Shown: piece after piece, positions 36,612 to 49,240 of the stretch
How positions within the stretch are numbered: the stretch's first letter is position 1
Layout of the letters: every line of letters begins with the position of its first letter
Assembly: GCF_963678975.1 (NCBI RefSeq)
Contig: NC_089277.1
Span: forward strand, 18,304,757 to 18,368,756
Direction: 5' to 3'
From: Dysidea avara
Taxonomy: Eukaryota > Porifera > Demospongiae > Dictyoceratida > Dysideidae
DNA: 64,000 bases
Program-made: the position numbers and the translations under genes
The notes under the pieces: model-generated
Told to the model about the DNA's origin: nothing
Database searches by the model: none
What the model saw: the letters and a program-made list of their open reading frames with translations, nothing else

Positions 36612-39600
36612 GTTTCAGCATAGTTTCAAGTCTTCTAAAGGGAGATGAAATACTAGAAGGAGTTGATGTAAAGCTGAATGAAGAGCTTGGAAAAGGTTCT
36701 TTTGGTACAGTGTATAAAGCAGAATGGCAAGGATTGACATGCGTAGTCAAGATGTTTCATTCTGCCATCTTTCCAGATGAGAATGCTGAAACTTGGACAC
36801 AGCTCGGAAGAGAAATTGAACTACTCCGACAAGCACGCCATCCAAATATTGTCCAGCTGATAGGGTTTGTATCTGATCCCACCACTAATATTCCTTCCAT
36901 AGTAATGGAACTATTGGATACTAACCTCACTAAACTGCTTGATAAATATGGTGTTTTGCCATTGGATGCACAAATCAGCATTTTACATGATGTAGCTGTT
37001 GGCCTTAGCTTTCTTCACGGTCACAAGGATCCCATCATACACAGAGATCTGTCCAGTAATAACATACTGCTCACTACTCATCTGGCTGCAAAGATTAGTG
37101 ATTTGGGATTGGCCAAGCATGTAAAATCTCCTGAATTACAAACAGGGTCATTGACCGGCTTTGGTACACTTAACTATATGCCCCCAGAGGTTTTAGGCCG
37201 GCAACCTCCTCAGATATCTCCAAAAACTGACATATTTTCTTTTGGAGTGATCATGCTACAAATGGGAACAGGGAAATACCCTGAGGTTAAAGGTGATATA
37301 AATACTGAGGCTGAAGTAGTGAGACGAAAGCATCACATTGATTTGTTAGGCATTCACAGTCATCTTCTTCCATTGGTACGTCAGTGTTTGAATAATAATG
37401 CTAGTAGTCGTCCAACTGGTATTGAGTTAAGTGTGGCATTAAAAGACATGAAAACCAATACAAAATCTGTGTTGGAAATTATTCAAACCACTCAGAAAGA
37501 AAAGGATGATCTTCAGTTGCAGCTAGAGCAAAGAGAACGTGATGTGCAGGTGGTACAACATAGTGCTCTAGAAATGAAAGGTCAGCTACAAAGGGAGATC
37601 GAATCTTTGCAAATCAGTCTCATTGAAGAAAAAGATAAGAGCAAAGAACAACACAAGGTGTATACCACAGTATTAGAAGGTAATCAGTTTTTTTTAATAC
37701 ATGTGTATGTGGTCCCTGGTCGCTTAGTAACAAATCTCATGCATCATTTTAGCTAAAACAAAAAAAATCATTATAACACCTTCAATAATTTGGTGTTTGA
37801 AAATGACAAGTGATCCTAGCATACATGCAATCCCTTGTACACATGCATGCATGAAGGTTATACCATGTACATGTCTATACCTTTACACCACAAATGTAGA
37901 TTTGCAACATTCCAGTGAACTAGCAGTGATGAGTGCTAAAGAGAAGATAGGAATGCTGAAGGATAGTTTGTGTGGCAGTGAAAAAGAAAGAGATGCGGCA
38001 AAACAGAACATGGAACGCACCAGTGCATTTTTGAGCAGCCAAATACAACAACTTAAAAGTAAACTGCAAAAGCTAGAGGCTGAAAGTGTTTCATCGAGTA
38101 GTAACACCAGTAATGTCACTAACGAAGTAAGCTGAATTATACAAGCACTATCATATACACTACCAGTTTATTAGGAACCCAACTCAATTAGAGGGCATCC
38201 CTGCCAAAACACTTTTGCTAAAAACCACCTTATGTGAAAAAAAGGCACCTTTACGTAAGGGTCTTAGTATTTCTAACTTAAATCTTTTGAAGTGTCAAGT
38301 GCAAAATTTCTACTTGCAAGCCTGCCTGCCTGCCCATCCAACCACAGTCAAAGGACTACCTAACTGATATACAACCACCATTTTAGCCCATAATAACAAA
38401 CCCACAAGTGGCATGTGCGTACTGACAAGTGCCAGTCGTCCTTTGTGCTTTGTATTTAGGCCAGTAATATTTCAGATCAGGAAAGTTAGCCTAAATCAAT
38501 GTTTGTGGGCAGCTCAATATTGCACCTGACTATTTTATTGGAGTAAGGTGAATACTCTATTAGAGTATTTCAATCTTCCATAGTATCACTATCACGAAAA
38601 GTGAAAGGGTTAAATTCACCTCCCCTGACATTGAGGTGGGATCTTCAGGCCATATAGTTTGCTTCCTCTATGCCTAGCTATATAAGTTAGTTTAGAATTT
38701 CCATACAATCATTAAACATCTGATTAATGATTTGCATGATGTCACCAAATTAGGTGGTGAGATATAGAAAAGTGGGGGAATTTGAAACATAAAATCAACA
38801 ATAAGTCCTTTTATCTCCAGTCATCATCTTCTTCATGCATATTGAGGTGTTAATTTTCCACTGTATTGACATTTTCTGTACAGGCATTTGCATATATGCT
38901 GCAAAATAATGTACTTACATCGGGATAGGAGTTGTATTTGGTACAGTAGAGATAACAGAGCATCGAGAGCACGGCAACCTTTCCCCTTAATGATCTAGCT
39001 GACTTACAACAATTGGTTTCATGGAAAAACACAAGGCACAGTGACACTGACCACACCTCTTACTGATTTATCACATGGGATGCGTCTGCCAGAGATCAGC
39101 AGCAAGATCGAGATATTCTAATGTTATGATATTCTATTCTAATAGAACAGTCACATGTGTAAATTATTCCTATGCTATAACTTGAAGGTGTAAATACGTA
39201 TGAAGTAGGGATCAAAGCAATAAAAAGTTATGAAGCAAGATGTATGGATGGTGGTATTGCTGTGTGGGAAAATCCCAACTTTTTGTAATGACTGTACCAA
39301 TTACATTTAGGCCCTATTCCCCTAGTAAGATTTGTGCTATGTACATATGTGTACTCAGGTGCGGTTCTAGAGGAGTTTCACAGGTTTCTGGAAACCAGTC
39401 AGCTTTTAAAATTAAAAACTTTCAATGAAGTTTAAGTCTAAAATCAACTTTGTTACTAAAAAGATAGTTTATTAAGTAGCCTCTAGGGATCAAATTACAT
39501 AAAATTACTTCTCTGCCCACAAAATAATCCAAAGTCGCTTCTCTTACGCCTCGAAAACTGTTAAGCACCTCTAAAATAGTTATTGGTTTAGCTGTTATAC

Positions 39601-41655
39601 ATATTCTCTGCAACAACTCAATAAAGCATCAAAATTAATGTTTCTGTATAAGCTAGGAATGTGAAATCATTGATTCTGTTAGGGTGATTTTTATTCATAG
39701 CTTTAGTTACAATGCCTCAGTATGGACCTGGCCCCCAGACAACAAATTCTCTAGAACTGCCCCTGGGTGTACTTATAGTAACACTCAGTGTTAGTGGCCA
39801 AGAGTTACGTACATGCACTTATGTATGTATTTTAATAGGCTGCTTTAATCAGAGAGGTAAGGAAGCTTAGCTCAAGACTCGGTGAGGTGAACACTATAGA
39901 AGCTTGGGTGGAAGAACTCAGCTCAGGTCAAGGTGAAGCAGAAAGGCTTGAACAGTCCCAGCGTATTCAAGAACTTGAGCACAAGAACTCTGAGCTAAAT
40001 GACACAGTTATCAATCTGAAGACTATTTGTGAAATACAACAAGAAGAAACATTGGAAGATTCCAGAAGAGAAATTGCTCAGCTGGAAGCTCGAGTACAAG
40101 AATTACGAAGAAGACAAAAAGAAATTACTGCAAAATTTGAAGATGCTCAGCTAAGGCAAGTAGAATTACAGGAAGAAAAGAAGATTGCTGATTTACAAGC
40201 TGTGGAGTTTGCTGACAAAAATGTTGAATTACAAGGGAAAAATGTCAGTTTAACCCAAGATGTAGAAGTTCTTACTACAAGGTTCAAACAACAAGAAATT
40301 GTACTGAGGAACAATGAAGAACTCACAATGGAGATCACAGCACTGAAGGCAAACATATCAACACTACAATCACAACTTTCTGCTGAGAAAGATTCAATAA
40401 AACAAGAAACTGAATTGTTAAAAGTTCAACTTGAAAGTGCCGACGAAGGTATGCAAAAGGCTATGGCTGATTCAATAGCCAAAGATGTTACCATTACAGA
40501 CTTAACAGTAGAAATCGCTAGATTACACGAACAAAATACCTCATTAACAGAAAGCATGACATCACTGACTATGCAACAAGAGGATGCTTTACAAAGTGCC
40601 GATGCACTTAAAAGGGAAAAAACCGCATTAGAGGAAACATTACAGTCTCAAGTTTCTGAAAAAGTTGCAATCCTAAATGAAAATACAACGCTACAAGAAA
40701 GACTGGATAATACTGAAGAAAACATGCAGACAGTCATTACTGATTTAGAAGCCAAAAATGCTACTATTTACAATTTACGTATGGAATTGCAGCAAACACA
40801 AAATCAAGTGGAGCAAGTAACACTAAAATATCAAAGCAATGAAAGTCTTCATAAAGAATTAGGTATGCAATGGTTGTTGATAAGGGTTTATACGTTGAGT
40901 CAAAATGGCCCAACTTACTCTTCTAGCAACAGTAAAATCCACTGGGCCAATCACTTCAAGTTTGAAGCATATCAGTATATATTAGCCACAAAACTGAACT
41001 TGTGTTGAAAAATTACAGCAGAAGCTATGGGGTGTGCGGGTCATTTTGTGTTCACAGTTGGCATATACTGTATTATCAAATGCCCTGATTTCATTTATCA
41101 GCGTATTGGTTTTATTCTTTGTCTTAAAACTTCTTTTCTACATTGCCTATAGCTAGACAACTACACTACTGTCATAGAGTGGTGTTGTGGCTATAACCTC
41201 AAAGAGCTAATCTCAATACTAGCAGCCCTTTCTCCTGCATGTATGCTCTTTCTTTTTTTAATCTACTTTGATTAAGGAATTTTTCTAATTGTTGATAAGG
41301 TTTCTATGTTATTTAGATCCCTCAGACTATGTAAGCTTGGCTACTTACATGTGAGTATCCCTTGCCCATACCAACCTTGCTACTCTAAATAGCATAGAAA
41401 CCTTTTCGACACATTTTGACCATAACATAGATTGTAATTTTTGACTATAAACAGAGATTGCAATTTTTGGAATTACTAGTTTTATGTAAGGCTGCCATGA
41501 CACTAGATTTTTCACTGTAATGGTTTATGAATTAGCTACGTATTTATTGTGCAGTGTATATTTATAATCCATCTGCTATTATGCTTCTCTTCTTTCTTAA
41601 AGGTAATGCTTCAAGTGACAGTAAAATAGTAAGTAAAACATGTGTATTGATTTAA
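36612..41655 (+). CDS. TKL-like protein kinase fused to a long coiled coil (5' exon uncertain)
   Basis: Exons 36612-37679, 37900-38126, 39839-40862 and 41603-41655 join in phases 1-1, 1-0, 0-1, 1-stop. The first holds a whole kinase domain: glycine loop GKGSFGTVYKAEWQG, VVK lysine, HPNIVQLIGF, catalytic HRDLSSNNILL, then DLG instead of DFG in KISDLGLAK, a GTLNYMPPE activation segment end and TDIFSFGVIMLQM. Most catalytic residues are present, so it is likely active. About 90 residues of heptad-rich sequence follow, a Ser-rich break, then a 340-residue uninterrupted coiled coil (exon 3). The last exon can read to KTCVLI-stop, a CaaX-like end, or be a microexon using the GTAAGT at 41629. Coiled-coil kinases usually dimerise. 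The substrate is unknown. An ATG exon is missing; 27177-27192 is a phase-compatible candidate. Confidence 0.8.
39356..39765. mobile_element. non-autonomous hAT-like element, family CAGGTGCGGTTCTAGAGG
   Basis: Left end CAGGTGCGGTTCTAGAGGAG and right end CTCTAGAACTGCCCCTG are imperfect complements. Flanks TGTGTACT (39348-39355) and GGTGTACT (39766-39773) match at 7 of 8. It sits in intron 2 of the kinase gene. Related end fragments are at 16105-16120 and 49060-49087. Confidence 0.75.
41297..41404. mobile_element. short MITE or hairpin
   Basis: AAGGTTTCTATGTTATTTA and its near-complement TAAATAGCATAGAAACCTT bound 108 bp in the last intron of the kinase gene. No target duplication was found. Confidence 0.6.
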
Positions 41656-42119
41656 ATGGATTATAGCTATGTATACTGTATGCAAATTGTATGTACGTAG
41701 ATTTGTATATTATGTATAGCATTAAGAAAACCTTATTAAACCATTGGAATATAAATGCATACTTTCACTATAGTCATGCATTCAAACAGATGATTTATTG
41801 AATATCAGTTCATGCAGTGGATAGTTACACATATCTTCTTTGTGTCTGTTGCTCAGATCATAATTGTATGTACTATACAAACAATCCTGAACCACACATA
41901 TATTCTGCCATGCACACAGTGACAGAAATGAACTATGCTGAATAAATATTTATAGTAGTTTATTTTTCAAAAAAGATTCAAGTAAAAGTTGCGGTTGTGC
42001 ATGGATGGTTGATGTGGTAAGTGAAGGATGTATTATTGTCGGAACTCAGTTTTATTGGATTAAAATTTAAGACACAAGCTATGTTTTGTGAACAGAGTAT
42101 CAAATCTGGTAATTTATGA

Positions 42120-42980
42120 CAGTCCTCTTCACATGCAGTATAGAACAGTCCTCTTCACATGCAGTATAGATGTTTGTATATCAAGACACACGATAGTGTG
42201 TCGTGCGGCCCAAGAAGCCGGCGCGCCACACCGTGAGTATATTGACAGGAAGAACGAAAACGTCGTTTTCACACCTTTGTATCTCGGTGATCACTTATCT
42301 GATTGGAACCAAATTTGCTACGCAGTTGCCCGCCAGCCAAGGGAGTCTACATTCCAAATTTGAAGGAAATCGCTCCAGCCATTTCCGAGATACGAGCTGC
42401 CAAAGTTTCGTTTTTTTTTCTTCGTTTTTTTTTTCTTCGTCTTTTCGCACACTTGCAAAAATTGCTATAACAAGCAAACACGTACTCCGATCGCCTTGAA
42501 ATTTGGCACACAGAAAGGGAGTCCAAAGGCGAATCCTAGCATCAAATTTGGTACAAATCCGATGACTGGTTCAGGAGTTATGACCGATTATTCGCGTAAA
42601 ACAAGATCGATTTGTTGTCACGCCTACAGGGTAAACCGCTTCATGGAATGAGTTGAAAATTTGCTATGTAGATGGAGTAACCATCGTAGGAGTGCCTTTT
42701 GGTGGTTTGAAAGGAATCGAGATAAAGACCACGGAGATATGACACAAAACCCAGCCTGTGTCACAATTACGTGATCGATTTTTATGAATAAAAAAGTATT
42801 AGTTTTCACGCCTACCAGGCAAATCGCTTAGAGCAATGAGCTGAAAATTGGTGTATAGCTGGAATAATCTTCATAGAAAGTCCTTGCAGTAGTACAGAAG
42901 AATCGGAGTACAAATCACTGAGTTACTCCGTGTAGCAAATGCGAGATCGAGATACTCTAATAGAACAGTCACCCTAATAG
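42120..42980 (+). repeat. interspersed repeat of unknown class
   Basis: It starts with a direct repeat 'cctcttcacatgcagtatag' (42123, 42149). Then comes the 'aagacacac..gtgtgtcg' unit, and a long stretch of recurring 'gaaatttggcacacagaaagg', 'ttggaaccaaatttgctacgca', 'cgatcgattttta' phrases. It ends with two dispersed motif copies (42948-42985) next to the satellite. The frame at 42203-42499 includes poly-T derived Ser/Phe runs and is not a gene. Confidence 0.5.
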
Positions 42981-43014
42981 AGCATTCGGCTAATTTATTA
43001 TAGAATTTTATTAC

Positions 43015-46000
43015 ATCACAAGTTATTCTGTAGGGAGTTCAGCTGCAAACAGTTAATCTTATAGACAGTTCAGCAAGAAGACAGTCACCATGTGGAGAGT
43101 TAAGCAAATATATCACTATAGAAATTTAGAACATTATTACAAGTCACCCTGAAGAAAGTTCAGCTATAAACAAGTCATGCACTGTGTAGAGAATTCAGCT
43201 ACAATTAAGTCACTCTCTAGAGAATTCAGTTACACAGAATTCAGCTACACACAAGTCACTGTGGAGAGAGTTCAGCTACAAACAAATTACCCTTTAGAGT
43301 GATCAGCTACAAACAAAACACTTTGCAGGGTGTTCAGCTGCAACAAATCAACCTTTAGAGCAATCAGCAATGAACAAATCAACACAAATCTACCTGTAGA
43401 GAGATCAGCTAGAAACAAATCACCCTGAAGAGAGTTCAGCTACAAAAAATCACCCTGTAGAGACATCAGCTAGAAACTAGACACAATGTAAGGAGTTCAG
43501 CTACAAGCAATCACCCTGTAGAGAGTTCAGCTAAAACAAATCAACCTACAGAGAGATCAGCTACAAACAAATCACCTTATAGAGAGTTCAGCTACAAACA
43601 GATTACCTGTAGAGAGATCGGCTTCAAACAAATCAACCTGCAGAGAGATCAGCTACACACAAATCAACTTGTAGAGAGATCAGCTACAAACAAATCACCC
43701 TGTAGAGAGATCAGCTAGAAACTACACACAATGTAAGGAGTTCAGCTACAAACAAATCACCCTGTAGAGAGATCAGCTACAAACTAGACACAAAGTAAGG
43801 AGTTCAGCTACAAGTAAATTACCCTGTAGAGAGTTCATCTACAAACAAATCAACCTGTAGAGCAATCAGCTAGAAACAAATCACCCTGAAGAGAGGTCAG
43901 CTACAAAAAATCACCCTGTAGAGAGATCAGTTAGAAACAAATCACCCTGAAGAGAGGTCAGCTACACAAAAATCACCCTGTAGAGAGATCAGTTACAAAC
44001 AAATTGCCCTGTAGAGAGATCAGCTACAAGCAAACACCCTGTAGAGAGTTCAGCAACAAAGAAACCACCATGTAGAGAGTTCAGCTACAAACAAATTACC
44101 CTGTAGAGAGATCGGCTACAAACAAATCAGCCTGTAGAGAGTTCAGCTAAAACAAATCAACCTGCAGAGAGATCAACTACAAACAAATCACCTTATAGAG
44201 AGTTCAGCTACAAACAAATTACCCTATAGAGAGATCGGCTACAAACAAATCAACCTGCAGAGAGATCAGCTACACACAAATCAACTTGTAGAGAGATCAA
44301 CTACAAAAACAAATCACCCTGTAGAGAGATCAGCTAGAAACTACACACAATGTAAGGAGTTCAGCTACAAATAAATCACCCTGTAGAGAGTTTAGCTAAA
44401 ACAAATCAACATGCAGAGAGATCAGCTACAAACAAATCACCTTTTAGACAGTTCAGCTACAAATAAATTACCTTGTAGAGAGATCGGTTACAAACAAATC
44501 AACCTGCAGAGAGATCAGCTACACACAATTCAACTTGTAGAGAGATCAGCTACAAACAAATCACCCTGTAGAGAGATCAGCTAGAAACTAGACACAATGT
44601 AAGGAGTTCAGCTACAAGCAAATCACCGTGTAGAGAGTTCAGCTACAAACAAACCAACCTGTAGAGCGATCAGCTAGAAACAAATCACCCTGAAGAGAGG
44701 TCAGCTACAAAAAATCACCCTGTAGAGATATCAGCTAGAAACAAATCACCCTGAAGAGAGGTCAGCTACAAAAAAATCACCCTGTAGAGAGATCAGCTAG
44801 ATACAAATCACCCTGAAGAGAGGTCAGCTACAAACAAAACACTTTGCAGAGAATTCAGCTACAAACAAATCAGCTTGTAGAGAGATCAGTTACACACAAA
44901 TCAACCTGTAGAGAGATAAGCTAGAAACAAATCACCCTGTAGAGAGTAGCTACAAGCAAAACACCCTGTAGAGAGTTCAGCAACAAAGAAACCACCATGT
45001 AGAGAGTTCAGCTGCAAACAAATCACCTTATAGAGAGTTCAGCTACAAACAAATCACCCTGTAGAGAGATCAGCTAGAAACTAGACACAATGTAAGGAGT
45101 TCAGTTACAAGCAAATCACCCTTTAGTGAGTTCAGCTACAAACAAATCAACCTGCAGTGAGATCACCTACAAAAAAGCACCTTGTACAGAGTTCAGCTAC
45201 AAACAAATTACCCTGTAGAGAGATCGGCTACAAACAAATCAACCAGTAGAAAGATCAGCTACACACAAATCAACTTGTAGAGAGATCAGCTACAAACAAA
45301 TCACCCTGTAGAGAGATCAGCTAGAAACTAGACACAATGTAAGGAGTTCAGCTACAAGTAAATCACCCTGTAGAGAGTTCAGCTAAAACAAATTAACCTG
45401 CAGAGAGATCAGCTACAAATAAATCACTTTACAGACAGTTCAGCTACAAACAAATTACCTTGTAGAGAGATCGGCTGCAAATTAATCAACCTGCAGAGAG
45501 ATCAGCTACACACAAATCAACTTGTAGAGAGATCAGCTACAAACAAATCACCCTGTAGAGCGATCAGCTAGAAACTAGATACAATGCAAGGAGTTCAGCT
45601 ACAAGCAAAATCACCCTTTAGTGAGTTCAGCTGCAAACAAATCAACCTGCAGTGAGATCACCCACAAAAACGCACTTGTACAGAGTTCAGTTACAAACAA
45701 ATCACCCTGTAGAGAGATCAGGTAGAAGAATTCACCTTGTAGAGAGTTCAGCAACAAAGAAACCACCATGTAGAGAGTTCAGCTGCAAACAAATCACCCA
45801 GTAGAAAGATCAGCTAGAAGAAGTTACCTTGTAGAGAGTTCAGTTACAAAGAAACCATCGTATAGAGAGTTCAGCTACAAAGAAATTACCCCGTAGAGAG
45901 TTCAGCTAGAAGAAGTCACCTTGTAAAGAGTTCAGCTACAAAGAAACCATCATGTACAGAGTTCAGCTACAAAGAAACCACCTGTACAGAATTCAACTAC

Positions 46001-46795
46001 AAACAAATTACCCTGTATAGAGATCAGCTAGAAGAAGTTACCTTGTAGATCGTTCAGCTACAACAATTCATCCTGTAGAAAGATCAGCTAGAAGAAGTCA
46101 CCTTGTAGAGTGTTCATTTACAAAGAAACCATCATGTAGAGAGTTCAGCTGCAAACAAATCACTCTGTAGAGAGTTCAGCTACAAAGAAACCGCCATGTA
46201 GAGAGTTCAGCCTCATACAAACCACCTTGTAGAGAATTCAACTACAACAAATCACCCTGTAGAGAAGAAATTACCATGTAGAGAGTTCAGCTACAAAGAA
46301 ACCATCATGTAGGGAGTTCAGCTACAAGAAACCACCATGTAGAGAGTTTAGCTGCAAACAAATCACCTGTAGAGAGTTCAGCTAGAAACAAATCACACCG
46401 TAGAGAGATCAGCTGGACGAAGTCACCTTGTAGAGAGTTCAGCTACAAAGAAACCATCATGTAGAGAGTTCAGCTGCAAACAAATCATCCTGCAGAGAGT
46501 TCAGCTACAAACAAATCACCCTGTAGAGAGTTCAGCTACACGAAGTCACCTTATAGAGAGTTCAGCTACAAAGAAACCATCATGTAGAGAGTTCGGCTAC
46601 AAAGACACCACCATGTAGAGAGTTTAGCTGCAAACAAACCACCTGTAGAGAGTTCAGCTAGAAACAAAATACCCTGTAGAGAGACCAGCTAGAAGAGGTT
46701 GCCTTGTAGAGAGTTCAGCTACAAAGAAACCATCCTGTATATAGTTCAGCTACATTTCAAGTCACCCAGTAGAGAGATCAGCTGCAAAAAATATC
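43015..46795 (+). repeat. 31-bp minisatellite, ~120 copies, with 247-bp higher-order period
   Basis: A unit of about 31 bp built on GTAGAGAGTTCAGCTACAAA plus 'caaatcaccct' is tandemly repeated for 3.8 kb with point variants (gatcagct / gttcagct; cacc / aacc). A variant unit carrying 'gaaactagacacaatgtaaggag' recurs at about 43493, 43738, 43800, 44358, 44606, 45100, 45348 and 45593; most gaps are 245-248 or multiples. The unit is not a multiple of three and includes TAG in several frames, so it is non-coding. From about 45,720 on, a different variant set ('agaagaagtcaccttg', 'aaagaaaccatcatg') takes over. Confidence 0.95.
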
Positions 46796-46975
46796 CTGTG
46801 GGGAATAATGGGCATGTAATAAATATATGTATATAATTTGTATAATTACTAATAAAATCAAAAAATAATTGAAGTACTAAAATTCTTCTTTAAGTTCTTC
46901 TTCCTGTAGTAAAGAAAAAAACCACATGGGTTAAAAAAGCCCCAAAGCCAGCCATAGGCCGGCTTTGCAGTATAC

Positions 46976-47330
46976 AAATACAAAAAGAAGTGTTATCTGA
47001 TCAAAAACAGCCAAGCTGTAAAAAAAGGTGCGGCCCCCAAAAAGGCCATGGTGAAAAAAGATGTGAAATCCAAGGTGGCGGCCAAGAAATGGCTGTGATG
47101 GTAGGTTAATGGTTACATTTTAATAACGACAATTCAGGTGAATTTTGTGCCGCTTGGCCTTGGCACCAAATTCACCTGAATTGTTGTTATTAAAATGTAA
47201 CCATTAACCTACCATCACAGCCATTTCTTGGCCGCCACCTTGGATTTCACATCTTTTTTCACCATGGCCTTTTTGGGGGCCGCACCTTTTTTTACAGCTT
47301 GGCTGTTTTTGATTAGATAATAATAACACA
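46976..47330. mobile_element. near-perfect foldback, CAGCCAAGCTGT family, Lys/Ala-rich arms
   Basis: Two ~140-bp arms are nearly exact complements (47001-47145 and 47165-47312), ending CAAAAACAGCCAAGCTG at each side. Each arm read from its outer end gives VKKGAAPKKAMVKKDVKSKV followed by AAKKWL-stop. The peptide looks like a histone H1-type tail; whether this is a captured gene piece or chance is unknown. Copies at 30698 (short) and 63351-63630 (diverged). The near-identity of the arms suggests recent formation or gene conversion. Confidence 0.85.
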
Positions 47331-47886
47331 ATGTCATTAACATATAGCTGCATTTTACGTGAGATATAAATTTATGTGATGCCTGAGCTAAATCAGAATG
47401 AGTATTATAGGGCTGAAATATACTGTAAATACTCAAGTACTCATTAAGGATTTGGTACTCAGATAGTAAAATTGGTACTCGAGTACTTGTTAACCTAGCT
47501 CACATGATGCATTTGCCATCAGGAATTGGCGTAATGAAGGCTATAAAGTGATTGGCATAATTTCTTGTACTTTAATACAGTGTGTGTATCTTTGTTGTTA
47601 CTTGAAAATGCTGTCAACTGCTTAAAGTCAGTATAAAACATGTCACAAGGGTAAGACTGCAAGTAGCTAGTATTCGTGAATACTCAATTGTTAACTGTAG
47701 AGAGTAGTCGAATACTAAAAAAGCATGATCGTTTGAGTATAATGCATGAAATTAGATATAGCTATACCAGACAGCCTGCATGCATGCATGCACATCACAT
47801 TGTTTATTATCTAGTGCTACTTTTGTGATCAAGCTATATAGCTACTAGTGAGAAAGAGCTCATAATCCACGTCAAAAGGGAGTCTT

Positions 47887-49240
47887 CAGGGGCGTAGCTA
47901 GAAATTTTAAATAAGTGAGGCAGACCTTGCAACAGGCATGGGGTGAAGTACATGTGAAAGTACTTAAGTAAAGTACAAGTACTTTTGAAAGTATTTAAGT
48001 ACAAGTACAGACTATACTTACAGTGTTCACGATTACATTTATGTAGTTTTGGTTGCACCTAATAAAATTATGAAAATATGCCATCTGTAAGGAGAAATCT
48101 TTCAGGAGTAAATACCTTTCTTTTGGTTATCTTATTTGCTGGATTTTGGGCCATTGTTGTTTCAATGTATTCATCCAACTGCTTAGTGAGTGTACTTCGT
48201 TGTTGTTGACTTTCTGTTCAGGACATTATCTTTCTTCTTAGCTGTTATAGCTGCTTGCTTCTTATAATGATCAACTAAATCTTTCAGGCCAAAAGCAGTA
48301 CAACTGTTTCTAAGATCAACAGAGAAATGAATCAGAAGATGGGAAACCTTTTAAATCCTGTTTTTAGAGCAAATGCAGCAATTGTGACTTCAACCAAAAG
48401 CTGACCATGTCATTTCAGGAATGTATTATCTTTGAGCCAAATCCAGCCAATATAATATTATATAGCTACAACTTATTTCACTTGTACATATGTAAATGGA
48501 CTTCATTGTACTTCAAAGTACTTTGAAGTACTTTAAGTACCTTAAGTGCATTACTTAGGACTTAAGTGTAAATACAAGTACTCAAGAAAGTGTACTTTAG
48601 TGTCCTTAAGTACAAGTACCAAAGTACTTCGCCCCATGCCTGCCTTGCAATGCTTTATGAATGATGCATGCACTCTGAATGATGCATGCACTCTAGTGTG
48701 TAAGTACAATCAGCAAGCATAGCATGCTCCAGCTAGGGGGTCTGGGGGCATGCCCCCCAGGAAATTTTTGAAAATTAATCTGGAAGTAATTTTAGTCCTA
48801 CTATTATGGTAATTGCAAAGAATGCACATTATGGTGTTTTATGCATGTTGCTCAGACCTTGAATATATATATATATATATATATAAGCACTGGTAACAGG
48901 TCAATCCAGGGGGTCTGGGTTATGCTCCCCTGGGAAAGTTAGGCCATCTGAGATTGAAATTTAATTTGATTTGTATTAAAAATTTGTTTGACTGTTGTAT
49001 TAGGGTGAGTGCTCTATTAGAGTATATCGATCTTGCTTGACCAGTTTCTGAAAACCTCAGTAGCTAACCCCCTAGAGTTGCCCCTGGATGGACTCTTACT
49101 ATGTACAAATAGCATATAAACTTTGTTAATGCAAGCTTTCAATGCATCTAAAAGGTCCAATGTAGCTCTCAGTTCAATGACTTCAGTCACCAACATTTGG
49201 TGAGGCAACTGCCCCACCTGCCTACATTGTTGCTATGCCT
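47887..49240. mobile_element. probable older hAT-like element, CAGGGGCGTAGC family, interrupted
   Basis: Left end CAGGGGCGTAGCTAGAAATT (47887); the right end is possibly at 'tgctatgcctcg' (49230-49242). The flanks GGAGTCTT and GGGTCTTT are only loosely alike. It is interrupted by the element at 47933-48642 and holds a (TA)n run at 48862-48884 and two '(a/c)gggggtctggg' pieces (48736, 48906). Confidence 0.4.
47933..48642. mobile_element. non-autonomous hAT-like element, family CAGGCATGGGGTGAAGTAC
   Basis: Ends CAGGCATGGGGTGAAGTAC and GTACTTCGCCCCATGCCTG (complementary with one change). Perfect 8-bp duplication CCTTGCAA (47925-47932, 48643-48650). Subterminal AAGTACTT/AGTACTTTGAAGT words are very dense. 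710 bp, no transposase. Confidence 0.95.

Noticed and set aside
40147-40356. Reverse Ser/Phe-rich open frame
   Set aside because: Antisense of the coiled-coil exon; the sense strand has the coding signal.
43015-46795. CRISPR-like regular array
   Set aside because: Units are head-to-tail with no unique spacers, vary along their whole length, and sit in an animal genome; it is a minisatellite.
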